A DNA stretch of 64,000 nucleotides from Bradyrhizobium sp. AZCC 1610 (GCF_036924515.1 NZ_JAZHRR010000001.1:1149001-1213000), one strand, 5' to 3'. Counted from the first letter of the stretch, positions 47,311-57,862 are shown. Numbers and translations are program-made. Notes: a model not told the origin generated them from the letters alone.

Positions 47311-47886
47311 ATGCTGCTTCGCATCCTCGATCGGCTTGAGGAGATATTGATCGCGACGCTGATGGGGCTCGCGACCTTCATCATCTTTCTGGCGGTGATG
47401 CACCGCTATCTTATCGGGATTCCGTTCCTGTATCCGATCCTGTTCCCGATCCATATGTCCTGGGCGCAGGAACTGTGCATCTACATGTTCGTGTGGGTGG
47501 CCAAGTTCGGCGCGGCCTATGGCGTGCGCACCGGCATCCATGTCGGCGTCGACGTGGTGGTCAACCAGCTCAGATCGCCTTGGCGCAATGCGGTGGTGCT
47601 GTTCGGGCTGTTCTGCGGCGCGTTTTTCACCGCCGTGATCGGCACCATGGGCGCGAAGTTCGTGATCGGATTGATGTACACCGATCAGGTCTCGCCCGAC
47701 CTCGAGATCCCGAGCTGGTTCATCTATCTCTGCATTCCCCTGGGCTCCTATTTGATGTGCTTCCGATTCCTGCAGGTCGCCTATCGCTACTTCTACACGG
47801 GCGAATTGCCGCATCATGACCACGCCCATGTCGAGGGGGTTGACGTCGAAGCGCCCGGCGCCGGCGTCGCGGAGGTGACGCGATGA
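47311..47886 (+). CDS. dctQ: TRAP transporter small membrane subunit
   Basis: The 191-residue protein has four transmembrane helices and the DctQ pattern (MSWAQELCIYMFVWVAKFGA, then GVRTGIHVGVDVVV). It pairs with the large DctM subunit for sodium- or proton-driven uptake. I chose ATG 47311 with GGGGAAG upstream. It overlaps dctM by 4 bp (ATGA). Confidence 0.9.
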   Translation: MLLRILDRLEEILIATLMGLATFIIFLAVMHRYLIGIPFLYPILFPIHMSWAQELCIYMFVWVAKFGAAYGVRTGIHVGVDVVVNQLRSPWRNAVVLFGLFCGAFFTAVIGTMGAKFVIGLMYTDQVSPDLEIPSWFIYLCIPLGSYLMCFRFLQVAYRYFYTGELPHHDHAHVEGVDVEAPGAGVAEVTR

Positions 47887-49208
47887 CCAGCGTATTCATC
47901 TTCGGACTGCTGGTCGCCTTGATGCTGACGGGCATGCCGATCTCGATCGCGCTCGGCATGACGGTGCTGACCTTCATCTTCACCATGACCAACGTGCCGA
48001 CCGAGTCGGTGGCGCTGAAGCTGTTCACCGGGATCGACAATTTCGAGATCATGGCGATCCCGTTCTTCATCCTCGCCGGAAACTTCCTGACCCATGGCGG
48101 CGTGGCGCGCCGCATGATCAATTTCGCGACCTCCATGGTCGGGCACTGGTATGGTGGGCTCGGGCTCGCGGGCGTGATGGCTTGCGCGTTGTTTGCCGCG
48201 GTGTCCGGTTCGTCGCCGGCGACCGTGATCGCGATCGGCGCGATCATGTTGCCGGCGATGGTGAAGCAGGGATTCCCCAAGCGCTTCGGGGCTGGCGTCA
48301 TCGCCACCTCGGGTGCGCTCGGTATCCTGATTCCGCCCTCGATCGTGATGGTGATCTATTGCGTGGCGACCGGCGGCAGCATTGCGCTCGATCCCGCCGG
48401 GCATCGCGTTTCGTCGGCCTCTGTCGGTCAGATGTTCATGGCGGGCGTCATCCCGGGCGCGATGCTGGCGACGTTGCTGGGCTTGACGACCTTCTACCGC
48501 GCCTGGAAAAACGACTATCCGCGATTGCCGCGGGCAAGCTGGTCGGAGCGCTTCACGGCGTTCCGCAAGTGCATGTGGGGATTGCTGCTGATCATCATCG
48601 TGCTCGGCGGCATCTATGCGGGCATGTTCACGCCGACGGAAGCCGCCGCCATCAGCGCGGTCTACGCCTTCGTCATCGCGGTATTCGTCTATCGCGACAT
48701 GTCGCTGCGGGACGTGCCGAAGGTGCTGCTCGGCTCCGCCAACATGAGCGCGATGATCCTCTACATCATCACCAACGCGGTGCTGTTCTCGTTCCTGATG
48801 GCGAACGAAAACATTCCCCAGCAGATCGCAGCCTGGATCACTTCGGTCGGCGTCGACTGGATCATCTTCCTCCTGATCGTGAACTTGTTGCTGCTGATCG
48901 CAGGCAATGTGATGGAGCCATCCTCGATCGTCCTGATCATGGCGCCGATCCTGTTTCCGGTGGCGGTCAAGCTCGGCATCCACCCGGTGCACCTCGGCAT
49001 CCTGATGGTCGTCAACATGGAAGTCGGCATGTGCCATCCGCCGGTAGGCCTCAACCTCTACGTGGCGTCCGGCATCGCCAAGATGGGCATCACGGAGCTG
49101 ACGATCGCGGTGTGGCCGTGGCTTTTGACCATGCTGATCTTCCTCGGCATCGTCACCTTCGTGCCGGAGCTTTCGCTGTGGTTGCCGCGTGCGCTCGGCA
49201 TGCTGTAG
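47883..49208 (+). CDS. dctM: TRAP transporter large membrane subunit
   Basis: The 441-residue protein has about 12 hydrophobic segments and DctM hallmarks: FFILAGNFLTHGGVARRMI, ALFAAVSGSSPATVIAIG, GALGILIPPSIVMV and GMFTPTEAAAISAVYA. It forms the transport channel of the TRAP system. Coupled translation with dctQ is shown by the ATGA overlap. Confidence 0.93.
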   Translation: MTSVFIFGLLVALMLTGMPISIALGMTVLTFIFTMTNVPTESVALKLFTGIDNFEIMAIPFFILAGNFLTHGGVARRMINFATSMVGHWYGGLGLAGVMACALFAAVSGSSPATVIAIGAIMLPAMVKQGFPKRFGAGVIATSGALGILIPPSIVMVIYCVATGGSIALDPAGHRVSSASVGQMFMAGVIPGAMLATLLGLTTFYRAWKNDYPRLPRASWSERFTAFRKCMWGLLLIIIVLGGIYAGMFTPTEAAAISAVYAFVIAVFVYRDMSLRDVPKVLLGSANMSAMILYIITNAVLFSFLMANENIPQQIAAWITSVGVDWIIFLLIVNLLLLIAGNVMEPSSIVLIMAPILFPVAVKLGIHPVHLGILMVVNMEVGMCHPPVGLNLYVASGIAKMGITELTIAVWPWLLTMLIFLGIVTFVPELSLWLPRALGML

Positions 49209-49336
49209 CCGTTCGCGCATTGGATCAAACGGCCTCGCATTACATCTTGGTAAGGGAAGCCTCCTTTGCCAACCTTTAAGTTGAAGGCCGGCTGAGGCGA
49301 GCCCATCTTCAGGCAACCTTTTCACAGGAGGTTCGC

Positions 49337-49927
49337 ATGAGGAAGTTCGCCATCGCAGCGGTCGCGGTTCTTGCCATCGCCGGTTCGACCGCCGTCTATG
49401 CCCAGCATCGTCATTGGGGCCACGGCTTTTCGCGGATGAGCCCGGAGGACAGGGCGGCCTATGCCGACGCGCGGATTGCGGCCGTGCATGCCGGCCTCAA
49501 ATTGACGGCCGAGCAGGAAAAGCTGTGGGCGCCCGTCGAGGCCGCGGTCAGGGAGTTCGCCAAGCTCAGAATCGATCGCGCCAACGCGCGGATGAACCCG
49601 CCGAGGGACGATTCCAGCCAGCAGAAGCCGGACGATCCGGTGGCGCGGCTGCGTGACCGGGCCGAGAATATGGCGGCCACGGCGGCGGCCATGAAGAAGA
49701 TCGCCGAGGCGGCCGACCCGCTCTACAAGACGCTCGATGACGGCCAGAAGCGCCGGCTGGCCGTTCTGACCCATATGGGCCGGTTCGGGGGCAGGGAAGG
49801 CTGGCGCCATCACCGGTTCGAGCGCGAAATGGGCAGGGACCGCGACTTCGACCGCCACCATGGCTACGACCGCGACCGTTATGACCGGGATGGCGGCCCG
49901 GACCGGGGCGGCCCCGAACGGCTGTGA
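49337..49927 (+). CDS. Periplasmic LTXXQ-motif (Spy/CpxP-like) protein
   Basis: The 196-residue protein has a signal peptide ending TAVYAQH. Two helical LTXXQ-type motifs (LKLTAEQEKLWAPVE and LYKTLDDGQKRRLAVL) follow, then a His/Arg/Asp-rich low-complexity tail (RDRDFDRHHGYDRDRYDRDG). Spy/CpxP proteins are envelope-stress chaperones or metal sensors, and the tail may bind metal. Function is inferred from the motifs only. ACAGGAGG lies before the ATG. Confidence 0.8.
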   Translation: MRKFAIAAVAVLAIAGSTAVYAQHRHWGHGFSRMSPEDRAAYADARIAAVHAGLKLTAEQEKLWAPVEAAVREFAKLRIDRANARMNPPRDDSSQQKPDDPVARLRDRAENMAATAAAMKKIAEAADPLYKTLDDGQKRRLAVLTHMGRFGGREGWRHHRFEREMGRDRDFDRHHGYDRDRYDRDGGPDRGGPERL

Positions 49928-50091
49928 TCGCCGCTTGCCCGTGACCTCGGCGGAAGCCGCTGAAATCCAGCGGCTTTTGCCATGGCGGCGAGCCGCCAAA
50001 GCCCGGGAAAACTTGCTCCGGCTTGCTGGACATCCCGAGGTCGCTTTGCTAAACGACGCCCTCTTGCAAAGGACCTTCCGGATCAAGATCC

Positions 50092-50167
<76 letters not shown>

Positions 50168-50550
50168 TCGCGAAAGCGTTCTTCTTCAATAAGTTAGAAG
50201 AAAGGTTACCGAGAACAAAACGGGTCTCGTGCGACGCTTTTTGGGATCGCACGTCGCACGCCGTGCGACGAGTTTGACGGACGTCTTTTAAGGTTCTTGG
50301 CGATACCGGGAGGAGCGCCGTGCACCGTCGAGTGTGCTTGGACCAGGTGCTCGAGCCGGCTTCGAAATTACACTCAGAGCGGCCCCCCAGCTCGGATCGG
50401 GCCGCGTGCGAGGCGCTGGTGGCGCTCGGTAAGCGATCGACGCGATAGCGTTCGTCATCGCCGAGGATCCCGAATATTGCTACGCCGAGCAGCACAGCAT
50501 CTTCCACGGCTGCAAGCCGCCGCCGAAATGAGATTCGGCCAGGTCGGCGA
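50168..50550. other. Gap between tRNA-Lys and recombinase, possible small gene relic
   Basis: Most of this 383-base region shows nothing recognisable. From about 50449 to 50531 a forward frame reads AIDAIAFVIAEDPEYCYAEQ and on to GCKPPPK and a stop. It looks protein-like but has no start in frame; an upstream frame (EALVALGK) could join it after a frameshift. It may be the end of a decayed small gene. Confidence 0.3.
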
Positions 50551-52077
50551 TCAGCCCTTCATCCCTTCCTTACGCACCTGCAATTCGAGCCGGTCGATGC
50601 CGGCATCGGCACGATCGGCATTGCGGGCGCGGTAGTGCTTCACGATCGTCTGTGCGCTTCGGTACGAGTGCCCGGTAATGTCGCAGATCGTCAACAGGTC
50701 GCAGCCGGCGCGATCGAGCAGCATGACACAGGTATCGCGCAGGTCCTGGTCGTGCTTTTGGTCGAGTTCGCCGGCGCCATTGATGAACATCAGCGACGGG
50801 CACGGCTTGAGGCGCCATGCTCCGTCATCGCCATTGCTGTCGCGCGCCGCCTGCGCCTCCAGCCATGCCGCCAGAACACGTGCGCGCTGATCCACTGCGC
50901 GAGCGCGCTGCGCCTTGTTCTCTTCATTGAGCGGAAAAGACGCGAACAGCCCGTCGACAGTTCTGATCAGTTCGGTGGTCAATCGCTCAGCGCGGACGAT
51001 CGCCCGGCGCACGGTGTCGCGCGCGAGAAAGCCGAACACGGCGACGGCGCGCGCCGTCGACACCCAATGGCGATAGGTGCTCTCGTCATAAGGTTCGCCA
51101 TTGTCCTCGTTGACGACGAGTTCAAGCGGCACCGTCTCAAGCTGAAGCCGCAGCTTGAGCGCCTTTATCCGTGCGCGCGAAGCGATTAGTCGTGCGCTAA
51201 GTTGTGGCGCCTCCTTGATGTCGACGAGTTCACCAGTCTTGCTTTGCCGGAACGCATGCCGTCCCGCGACGTCGCTCTCGTCGCGCATAATCAGACGGTC
51301 GGTCTGGCGCTGCCCGGTGAACAGCGCGAGATAGAAGCTGTCGCCGATCGAGGCCCGTTCGATCACATCGGCTGCGGCGACCCACGCGGAAAATTCCCGC
51401 ATCGCGACCAGCACGACGCGGCCGTCCGGATGATCGAACTCCATACCCTCTCGCGGGTTGGGTCCGAGGCGCCACAGGATGCTTTCCTGACCCCAGGTGA
51501 ATGCCGCTGACAGCGTCGCGATCATCGCCAGCGCCATATGATGGCCACGTACCGATTTCGCATAGTTGTAGAACGCTCGGAGTTCCGGCTTGCCGATAGA
51601 CGATGGCGTCGCGGTCGCGATCGCCTCGAGTTCGCGCGCGGGCTCGGCCACGCCCAGCAATCTTGCGGCGCGGATCTCGGCACGCATCTTCGCAGCAGCC
51701 TCGCGCGTTTGCGGCCGATAGAGGATAGCGGAAATGCACTTGCGATAGGACGATTGCGAGGCGGCCGCCAATGCCTTGAACTCAGCCGATTTGCTCCAGT
51801 CGTCGAGAAGATCCTCAATCGTAGTACGCTTCCGTACGATAATCTTTTTGGGCAGTTTGCCAGCGCGCCGCGCCGCCTCAATTTCCGATCTTCGTTTGTC
51901 GGAAAATTCGGAAGCCTCCTGAAGATTGAACCACGCGCCGACCGGACGGCTCTTTTCATCGTGGGGCGGATGGCGCAGGTCTGCGTCGACAAAGCCGAGC
52001 GCTCTTGCGTAAGCGCCATGTGATGAGCGCGGACGACCGTCACGCCACTTCACATAGGGAAATTTCGGATCTGCCAT
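50551..52077 (-). CDS. Tyrosine recombinase / integrase
   Basis: The 508-residue protein has the catalytic pattern of phage-type integrases in its second half: first Arg in ALFTGQRQTDRLIM, Lys in HAFRQSKTGELVD, the LRDTCVMLLDRAG box, GHSYRSAQTIVKHY with the presumed tyrosine at its end. The N-terminal half is a SAM-like core-binding domain. I chose ATG 52077 (MADPKFPYVKW). The 3' end faces tRNA-Lys and an AlpA-like gene lies upstream, the usual arrangement at the edge of an integrated element. Confidence 0.85.
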   Translation of the reverse strand: MADPKFPYVKWRDGRPRSSHGAYARALGFVDADLRHPPHDEKSRPVGAWFNLQEASEFSDKRRSEIEAARRAGKLPKKIIVRKRTTIEDLLDDWSKSAEFKALAAASQSSYRKCISAILYRPQTREAAAKMRAEIRAARLLGVAEPARELEAIATATPSSIGKPELRAFYNYAKSVRGHHMALAMIATLSAAFTWGQESILWRLGPNPREGMEFDHPDGRVVLVAMREFSAWVAAADVIERASIGDSFYLALFTGQRQTDRLIMRDESDVAGRHAFRQSKTGELVDIKEAPQLSARLIASRARIKALKLRLQLETVPLELVVNEDNGEPYDESTYRHWVSTARAVAVFGFLARDTVRRAIVRAERLTTELIRTVDGLFASFPLNEENKAQRARAVDQRARVLAAWLEAQAARDSNGDDGAWRLKPCPSLMFINGAGELDQKHDQDLRDTCVMLLDRAGCDLLTICDITGHSYRSAQTIVKHYRARNADRADAGIDRLELQVRKEGMKG

Positions 52078-52138
52078 AGAAAGCCTTCGTGCCGAAGCAA
52101 GAGAAGGCACCTATTGGAATCTAGCACGATCTTGAATG

Positions 52139-52459
52139 TCAAGTGCCATGATGCCCATAGGCCGTTTTCAGCCGTTCGCGATGTTCTTCATCGCTTGCTG
52201 CCGGCGGTGGCACGAATGTGTCATTAGCGATCGTCTTCGGGCGCATGGGATGATGTCGAGTCAGCCAGGCGTCGAAGCCAGTACGTTCCCATTTGAGCGG
52301 CCCGCGTTCGCTGATCGGCGCTGGCAAGCCGTCGCGCTCGTGCCGGATTTGGCGCGTGCGATAGAAAGTGTCCAGTGAGATGCCTATCGCCATTGCAACC
52401 TCGGTCGAAGAATAGGGTTGCACCATCCTCTCTGGACTATTCGGCAGGTGCAAATGCAT
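52139..52459 (-). CDS. AlpA/excisionase-like DNA-binding protein
   Basis: The protein (about 106 residues) has a short helix-turn-helix of the AlpA/MerR-like kind (PYSSTEVAMAIGISLDTFYR) followed by GPLKWERTGFDAWLTRHH, as in excisionase-type regulators. It lies just upstream of the recombinase gene on the same strand. Start at ATG 52459 is a choice among several. Confidence 0.6.
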   Translation of the reverse strand: MHLHLPNSPERMVQPYSSTEVAMAIGISLDTFYRTRQIRHERDGLPAPISERGPLKWERTGFDAWLTRHHPMRPKTIANDTFVPPPAASDEEHRERLKTAYGHHGT

Positions 52460-53286
52460 AACTCCGCAACGCCGCGTCAATCTTCCCTCCTTTGATCAGA
52501 GTCGATGCAACATGGGAGCAGACGAGAACGAAGGTGAAAAGCGCACGCCCCAGACGTAGGGAATTCGGCTTATTTGGAGTGCAAATAGGATGCATGCGGC
52601 GCTGTCACTTCGCGCATTCGCGCCAGCTTTGTGCGAACCTGCAACCAGACCGTTATGAGCGGCAGAACAAAAGTCGCTGCCGTTGGTTTCCCACGTTTTT
52701 GGTGAGTTCGTGTCCGTTCGTTGCGTCGTTGCGGTCGTCTTTAGTGCGAAACTGGTGCAGTACGTGGCAATCGAATCTGGATTTGGGGCGTGTGTGTCGC
52801 GTGCGGCCGCTGGTGGTTTTCACCTTTCGGACCTTTAAACTACTAATCTGGGGGGCAGGATTCGAGCTCACATGCTAACATATTCACATATAGGAGTTTT
52901 TCGTTAAAATCTGGCCCGAGGGACAAGTTGAGGGGCAGGGCGGGGATCTACTTGGTGTGTTGCGCCAGAAACCCAAGGGCAACCGGGCAAATAGGGTGTT
53001 CGAGTTTCTAATCATAATTGCAAAGTCCGCCCAGTGGTCGGCCCTTTGTTTGCCGGAAATCGCCACCGAGCCGCTACCCGAAAGATTCCCACTTTCGTAC
53101 TGCGCATGCACGGAAGCTCGTCAAAAAGGCGCCCAAGGGGAAGTTCGACATCGGTGGCTCGCCGAATAGCCTTCGCAGCAGGAGCGTCGGCGAGCGGGTC
53201 ATTCCAATCCAGTGCCCGCATAGTTGGCCCAAAGGGCAATATCAATCTGACGTTTGTCGATGCAGTGTTTCCATTGTGAGCCGTTA
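52460..53286. other. 827-base accessory gap, no gene recognised
   Basis: Base composition is visibly richer in A/T than in the core regions. Short open frames occur on both strands but show no family features. A GGCAGGATTCGAGCTC stretch at about 52855-52870 faintly recalls a tRNA T-arm and could be a decayed element end; this is weak. Confidence 0.35.
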
Positions 53287-53790
53287 ATGGCGCGTTCGCA
53301 AATTGGGGCTGCTGCAATGTTCAATTGTAACGGCACTCCATCCGTGGTCCTCACGTTTGGCAAGCGTGTGGGTAAGCCAAACCACGAACTGGTCGAGCAG
53401 GCTGAGAGATTTGCCTTGGCCAACTTTCAAACCCCGCTCGATATTCCCACACTCTGTCGAGCGCTGGCCGTCAGCGAGCGAACCCTGCGCAAAGCTTTTC
53501 AGAAGATCCGAGGCCTACCGCCCTGTCGACGCCTGCGGATGTTGAGATTATCGGGAGCAAGGCGGGCGCTGCTGTTGGCCCGCGGTCGTTATGTGACCGT
53601 CACTGAAATCGCGACCTCATTTGGCTTCGTTGAGCTTGGGCGCTTTTCCGTTGAGTACCGGAAAACATTTGGTGAAAGTCCTTCGGAAACGCTTGGTAGG
53701 CGTTCCGCAACCGAGCGGTGCCGCCGTAGCACCTCCCACGGTCGCGTGGGGACCGCCGAGTCTGATGCTAGCGAAGTATCATATCTCTAG
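53287..53790 (+). CDS. Shortened AraC-family regulator
   Basis: The protein (about 167 residues) contains a complete AraC-type double helix-turn-helix (LDIPTLCRALAVSERTLRKA, then VTVTEIATSFGFVELGRFSV and YRKTFGESPSETL). Only about 45 residues precede it, too few for a sensor domain. It is probably the remnant of a longer regulator, possibly still able to bind DNA. Start codon uncertain (TTG 53254, ATG 53287). Confidence 0.65.
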   Translation: MARSQIGAAAMFNCNGTPSVVLTFGKRVGKPNHELVEQAERFALANFQTPLDIPTLCRALAVSERTLRKAFQKIRGLPPCRRLRMLRLSGARRALLLARGRYVTVTEIATSFGFVELGRFSVEYRKTFGESPSETLGRRSATERCRRSTSHGRVGTAESDASEVSYL

Positions 53791-53889
53791 ATCGCGAGGC
53801 ATCATGGGTTGTTTTGCAGGCGTCATGCTACTTGGCCAATCCCGCCGAAGTTGACGGCGACTTGCATACCGATGGCGTTATGAATGTGG

Positions 53890-55140
53890 TCAAGATGACG
53901 TGGCCGATGAATGACGACAGAATGCTGCGGCGAATATCTTCGGCTCGCCGCCGATACGGCTTTCAAAGGCTCTGAGGCGCTTATAGATCGAAATCAGTTC
54001 TACAATTCGGGGCCACGAGTTCACAAGGAATTGGAACGACGATCGAACCTGGGCGAAGGCATTGAGAATCTGGTTCAACGGACCAAGCGTGATCTTGCCG
54101 GCCACAATAGTCGGTGCGAGTACAATGTAAGGAAATACGTTGTCCGTCTGCAAATACAGGATACGGCCGACATTGAAGTACATGTAGTTGAGATAGACCC
54201 GAAAATAGTTCTGGCGGACCGCTGCAAAAAGGTCGAGCAGTTTGAGTGGCACCGCGCGAGCCGGGTCGTCCTCGCCCAGGACAAGTTCCTTCCGATAAGC
54301 TGCTTCCACACGCTGATTGTGAAATTCTAGTCCCGGCAGCCGCATACCAATCAGCGCTAGAAACGCCGTTCCAAACATCGCCCAAAGTAATGCGGCCACA
54401 ACCAGCGGATACGGAATAGCACCGATCAAAGGCAGTTCTGTCACGTTGGTCGAAAGCCTGACCAGGACGGGTAGAAACGCAATGAGCGTCATGATCGCAT
54501 CGACAAGACTGACGCCCAGTCCTTCCATCGAGGTCGCAAACCGCATCGCATCTTCCTGAACACGCTGGGAGGCCCCCTCAACGGTGCGCAGCTGCGGCCA
54601 ATGCGTCGCGTAATAATCGTTCATCGCAGTACGCCAGCGAAAGATGTAGTGACTGACGAAGAATCTGGTCAAGACCCCGACAGTTACGGCAACGAAGGCG
54701 ATTTCGGCAAAAGTCGCAAGCTGGAGGTAGAATTGAAGCAGTGTGACGGGCTCGGCTTTCGAAAGCGCCGCCTGGACGAGATCGTAAAACGGCCCGTACC
54801 AGTCGTTGACCGCGACGCTAACCTGAACCTGGAAGTAGGAAGTGAACAAAATCAACGCTGATCCAAGAATCGACCAGCGTGACCACGGGTGGGGGGATAA
54901 AAGCATCCAGGTCGACGCGAACAACGCTACTGCCACGACAAAATAGAGATAGAACCAGAGGAATTGCGCCGACCAAAACGCGGCGGCGCCGACTGTCTTA
55001 GTGCCAGACGCCTGAAGGTGAAATCCCAGCAACTCGCCGGTCTGAGAGCCGAACGTGTACCAGAAGCTAATCGCTAAGGCGCCCCACAGCGTGGCTGAAA
55101 CTGTCAAAGCCAACGGACGAGGAAAGAACGATACGAACAT
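53890..55140 (-). CDS. BacA/SbmA-like peptide transporter
   Basis: The 416-residue inner-membrane protein has seven to eight hydrophobic segments and the SbmA/BacA pattern ([53 protein letters not shown], then [15 protein letters not shown]). These proteins import antimicrobial peptides driven by protons; in rhizobia they are needed to survive legume peptides. There is no ATPase domain, unlike BclA. I chose ATG 55140 ([10 protein letters not shown]). The position in an accessory region raises the chance of transfer. Confidence 0.85.
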   Translation of the reverse strand: MFVSFFPRPLALTVSATLWGALAISFWYTFGSQTGELLGFHLQASGTKTVGAAAFWSAQFLWFYLYFVVAVALFASTWMLLSPHPWSRWSILGSALILFTSYFQVQVSVAVNDWYGPFYDLVQAALSKAEPVTLLQFYLQLATFAEIAFVAVTVGVLTRFFVSHYIFRWRTAMNDYYATHWPQLRTVEGASQRVQEDAMRFATSMEGLGVSLVDAIMTLIAFLPVLVRLSTNVTELPLIGAIPYPLVVAALLWAMFGTAFLALIGMRLPGLEFHNQRVEAAYRKELVLGEDDPARAVPLKLLDLFAAVRQNYFRVYLNYMYFNVGRILYLQTDNVFPYIVLAPTIVAGKITLGPLNQILNAFAQVRSSFQFLVNSWPRIVELISIYKRLRAFESRIGGEPKIFAAAFCRHSSATSS

Positions 55141-55568
55141 GATTAGGTCCCGAAAACGGAAGATGCGCAAATAGCGATCTAACCGGTTATTTCATCTGGC
55201 CATTCCGGCAGAGCAATGCGTACGCCCAACGGCGTTCTTCGACGAAAAATACTCCACCTGAAGCCGACGGGTCTGTCGCCTTCGCGGCGGACATGAACAT
55301 AGATACCTGATGATTTGAATTGCGGGACATGGCTCCATCTAGTCTGGCGGCTTAGGCCGAGCCTAGTGAAGTTTCGTCAATCATCCTTCCGTGCGTTCTG
55401 GGAGGTTCAGATTAAAGCTTTGTAAGCAGGGTTGCCTTGGAAGGTGGGGCTTATTAATTCGCGCGCAGATGTCTCGGAGAGCAGCTATCCGATTGCTACC
55501 AGGCCGTGGTCGCAAAGGGTCAGTCAAGCGTCTCCGCAATTGCTTATAATTACGAAAGCCGGTGCGCG
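55141..55568. other. Intergenic region, nothing recognised
   Basis: The gap separates the divergent BacA-like and TerB-like genes and should hold both promoters. No repeats, RNA genes or clear promoter matches were found. Confidence 0.4.
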
Positions 55569-56078
55569 ATGTTCGAAGCGATTAAGGCGTTAATCCCAAA
55601 TCTCTTTGAAAGTGCGAGACCGCAAACCGCGGCCAAAGGACACAGTAGCCGGCTCGCGACCGCGGCATTGCTCACGCGTGTGGCGACCGTTCACGACGAG
55701 ATGTCCGCCGGGCGGCGGAAAAAGCTTTACGCTTTATTGAAAGCTGCCTTTCAACTCGACGATCTCACTGTCGCTCAATTGATCGACCAGTCGGCCGAGG
55801 CCGCTCGGACTGCGGTCGATCTCTATCGTTTCACCCGGACGCTTAGGGAAGTTCTCGACGACGAGGGCCGCTACCAGACCGTCCGAATGATGTGGGAGAT
55901 AGTTTACGCTGACGGGAAGCCAAATGAATTTGAAGCGAATATCATTTGGCGTACGGCGGATCTGTTAGAAGTGTCATCGCGACAACGTGTCGCGCTTCGT
56001 CAACTGGTGCTGGCTGACAATGCCGCTGTGGCGCTGATGTCGGCGACTTCAGAAGCGAGCCGATCTTCTCAACTCTGA
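55569..56078 (+). CDS. TerB-like protein
   Basis: The 169-residue soluble protein matches the helical TerB/DjlA N-terminal fold. It has LTRVATVHDEMSAGRRKKLY, LLKAAFQLDDLTVAQLIDQS and the acidic metal-binding-type stretch MMWEIVYADGKPNEFEANII. Family members are linked to tellurite resistance or membrane stress, but most have no tested role. I chose ATG 55569 (MFEAIKALIPNLF), though the frame opens earlier. Confidence 0.75.
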   Translation: MFEAIKALIPNLFESARPQTAAKGHSSRLATAALLTRVATVHDEMSAGRRKKLYALLKAAFQLDDLTVAQLIDQSAEAARTAVDLYRFTRTLREVLDDEGRYQTVRMMWEIVYADGKPNEFEANIIWRTADLLEVSSRQRVALRQLVLADNAAVALMSATSEASRSSQL

Positions 56079-56299
56079 GCCATTAGAATCAAAAACGCCT
56101 TGATGATTTGCGGCTTCACCAGAGGACAGTTCCTAATAGCGGTCGTGATTTGATTTCTGAGCCAAGGTGACCCGTTTAGTTTCACGAGTCATTTCGAAAG
56201 ATTAATTCTCTGGTCAGCATCGCGTAATTCGAGAGCCCGTATCGGCAGCGGCATAAGCGCGCGCAACTGCGCGCTGAATCCTCAACCTGGAGCTCTCTT

Positions 56300-57862
56300 A
56301 TGACGGACCAACGCAATTCTGCATCCTCCTCTCATCGGGAGCAGACGCGCTCCCTTTTCTCGGCACGAAAAGTGGTGTTGATGGCATCTGTGGTGACCGG
56401 GCTCGCGGTGTATGGCTTCAGCGCTTCGCCCGATCGCATTGATGTCTTTGGCAGCGCGGCCCATGCCCAGGCTGCTAACGCCGCATCGGGCACCACCCAG
56501 CAACCCCTCGGCTTTGCCGATGTGGTGGAGCGGGTGAAGCCGTCGGTGATCTCGGTCAAGGTCACGATGAAGGACAAGGCCGCTGACGCCAGCAACAAGG
56601 ACGACACCGACGAGCAGGGTTCGCCTATGGAGCGCTTCTTTCGTCAGTTCGGCGGCCCGAACGGCGAATTCCAGAATCCCGGGCGCAACGGCCGGCATGG
56701 CACGATGGGACAAGGCTCCGGATTCTTCATTTCATCCGATGGATACGCGGTGACCAACAACCATGTCGTTGAGGGTGCCGACAAGGTCGAGGTAACGACG
56801 GACGCCGGAAAGACCTACACCGCAAAGGTCATCGGGACAGATCCCCGGACGGACCTTGCCTTGATCAAAGTCGAGGGCGGTTCAGATTTTTCATTTGCGA
56901 AGCTTTCTGCGGGCAAGGCCAGAATTGGTGATTGGGTACTTGCAGTCGGCAACCCGTTTGGCTTGGGTGGTACCGTAACCGCCGGCATCGTTTCGGCCAG
57001 CGGCCGTGACATCGGAAGCGGTCCTTACGACGATTTCATTCAGATCGACGCGCCTGTTAACAAGGGCAATTCGGGTGGCCCAGCTTTCAATATGCAGGGC
57101 GAGGTCGTCGGCGTAAACACGGCGATCTATTCGCCATCCGGCGGCAGCGTCGGCATCGCATTTTCGATCCCGGCAACGACTGTAAAGAACGTGATCGCTC
57201 AGCTGAAGGACAGCGGAAGCGTCAGCCGCGGTTGGATCGGTGTTCAGATTCAGCCGGTAACCCAGGATATCGCCGACGGCATGGGTTTGAAGCAAGCGCA
57301 GGGTGCGTTGGTAGCTGACCCCCAGAAGGATGGACCTGCAGCAAAGGCCGGCGTCGAGGCCGGCGACGTCATTACTGCGGCAAATGGCCAGTCGGTCAAG
57401 GATGCCCGTGAACTCGCTCGCATCATTGGGGGCTTCGCACCTGGTAGCACTGTCAAGCTGGACGTTCTGCACAAGGGCAAGAGCAAGGTCGTCAGTCTGA
57501 CCCTTGGTCAACTGCCAAATGCTCAGCAAGCCAAGGCCGACAGTGGAGCCGATGGCAAAGGGTCGGCTCATGGTACCGACGTTCCGCATCTGGGTCTAAC
57601 CCTTGCCCCTGCGGGCAAGGCAGTTGGCGCAAGCAAGGAAGGCGTCGTTATCATGAAGGTAGACCCGAAGAGCGCAGCTGCCGATCGCGGGGTCAAAAAG
57701 GGCGATGTGATTCTAGAGATTGCCGGGAAGAATGTTATGAAACCCGGCGACGTTGGCGACGCGCTTGAAGCTGCGCGCACCGAGAAGAAGAGCAGCGTGT
57801 TGATGCGCCTTCGCTCCGGCGACGCGTCCCGTTACGTCGCTGTGCCGCTCGCAAACGGCTAG
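56300..57862 (+). CDS. Do-type (DegP/HtrA) periplasmic serine protease
   Basis: The 520-residue protein degrades misfolded envelope proteins. It has an N-terminal membrane/signal segment (about residues 25-56), a trypsin-like domain with the triad H155 (TNNHVVEG), D185 (DPRTDLALI) and S258 (NKGNSGGPA), and two PDZ domains (about 300-390 and 425-515). Length and order are typical of Do proteases. The ATG follows CTGGAGCTCTCTT. It appears monocistronic. Confidence 0.94.
   Translation: MTDQRNSASSSHREQTRSLFSARKVVLMASVVTGLAVYGFSASPDRIDVFGSAAHAQAANAASGTTQQPLGFADVVERVKPSVISVKVTMKDKAADASNKDDTDEQGSPMERFFRQFGGPNGEFQNPGRNGRHGTMGQGSGFFISSDGYAVTNNHVVEGADKVEVTTDAGKTYTAKVIGTDPRTDLALIKVEGGSDFSFAKLSAGKARIGDWVLAVGNPFGLGGTVTAGIVSASGRDIGSGPYDDFIQIDAPVNKGNSGGPAFNMQGEVVGVNTAIYSPSGGSVGIAFSIPATTVKNVIAQLKDSGSVSRGWIGVQIQPVTQDIADGMGLKQAQGALVADPQKDGPAAKAGVEAGDVITAANGQSVKDARELARIIGGFAPGSTVKLDVLHKGKSKVVSLTLGQLPNAQQAKADSGADGKGSAHGTDVPHLGLTLAPAGKAVGASKEGVVIMKVDPKSAAADRGVKKGDVILEIAGKNVMKPGDVGDALEAARTEKKSSVLMRLRSGDASRYVAVPLANG

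Noticed and set aside
47814..49325. Long reverse-strand open frame (503 codons) opposite dctM
   Set aside because: Antisense to a clear TRAP gene and extremely rich in His, Arg and Asp, as expected for a shadow frame.
52840..52880. GGCAGGATTCGAGCTC resembling a tRNA T-arm, considered as a second attachment site
   Set aside because: The match to tRNA-Lys is short with an insertion, and no stem pairs; not enough for an att site.
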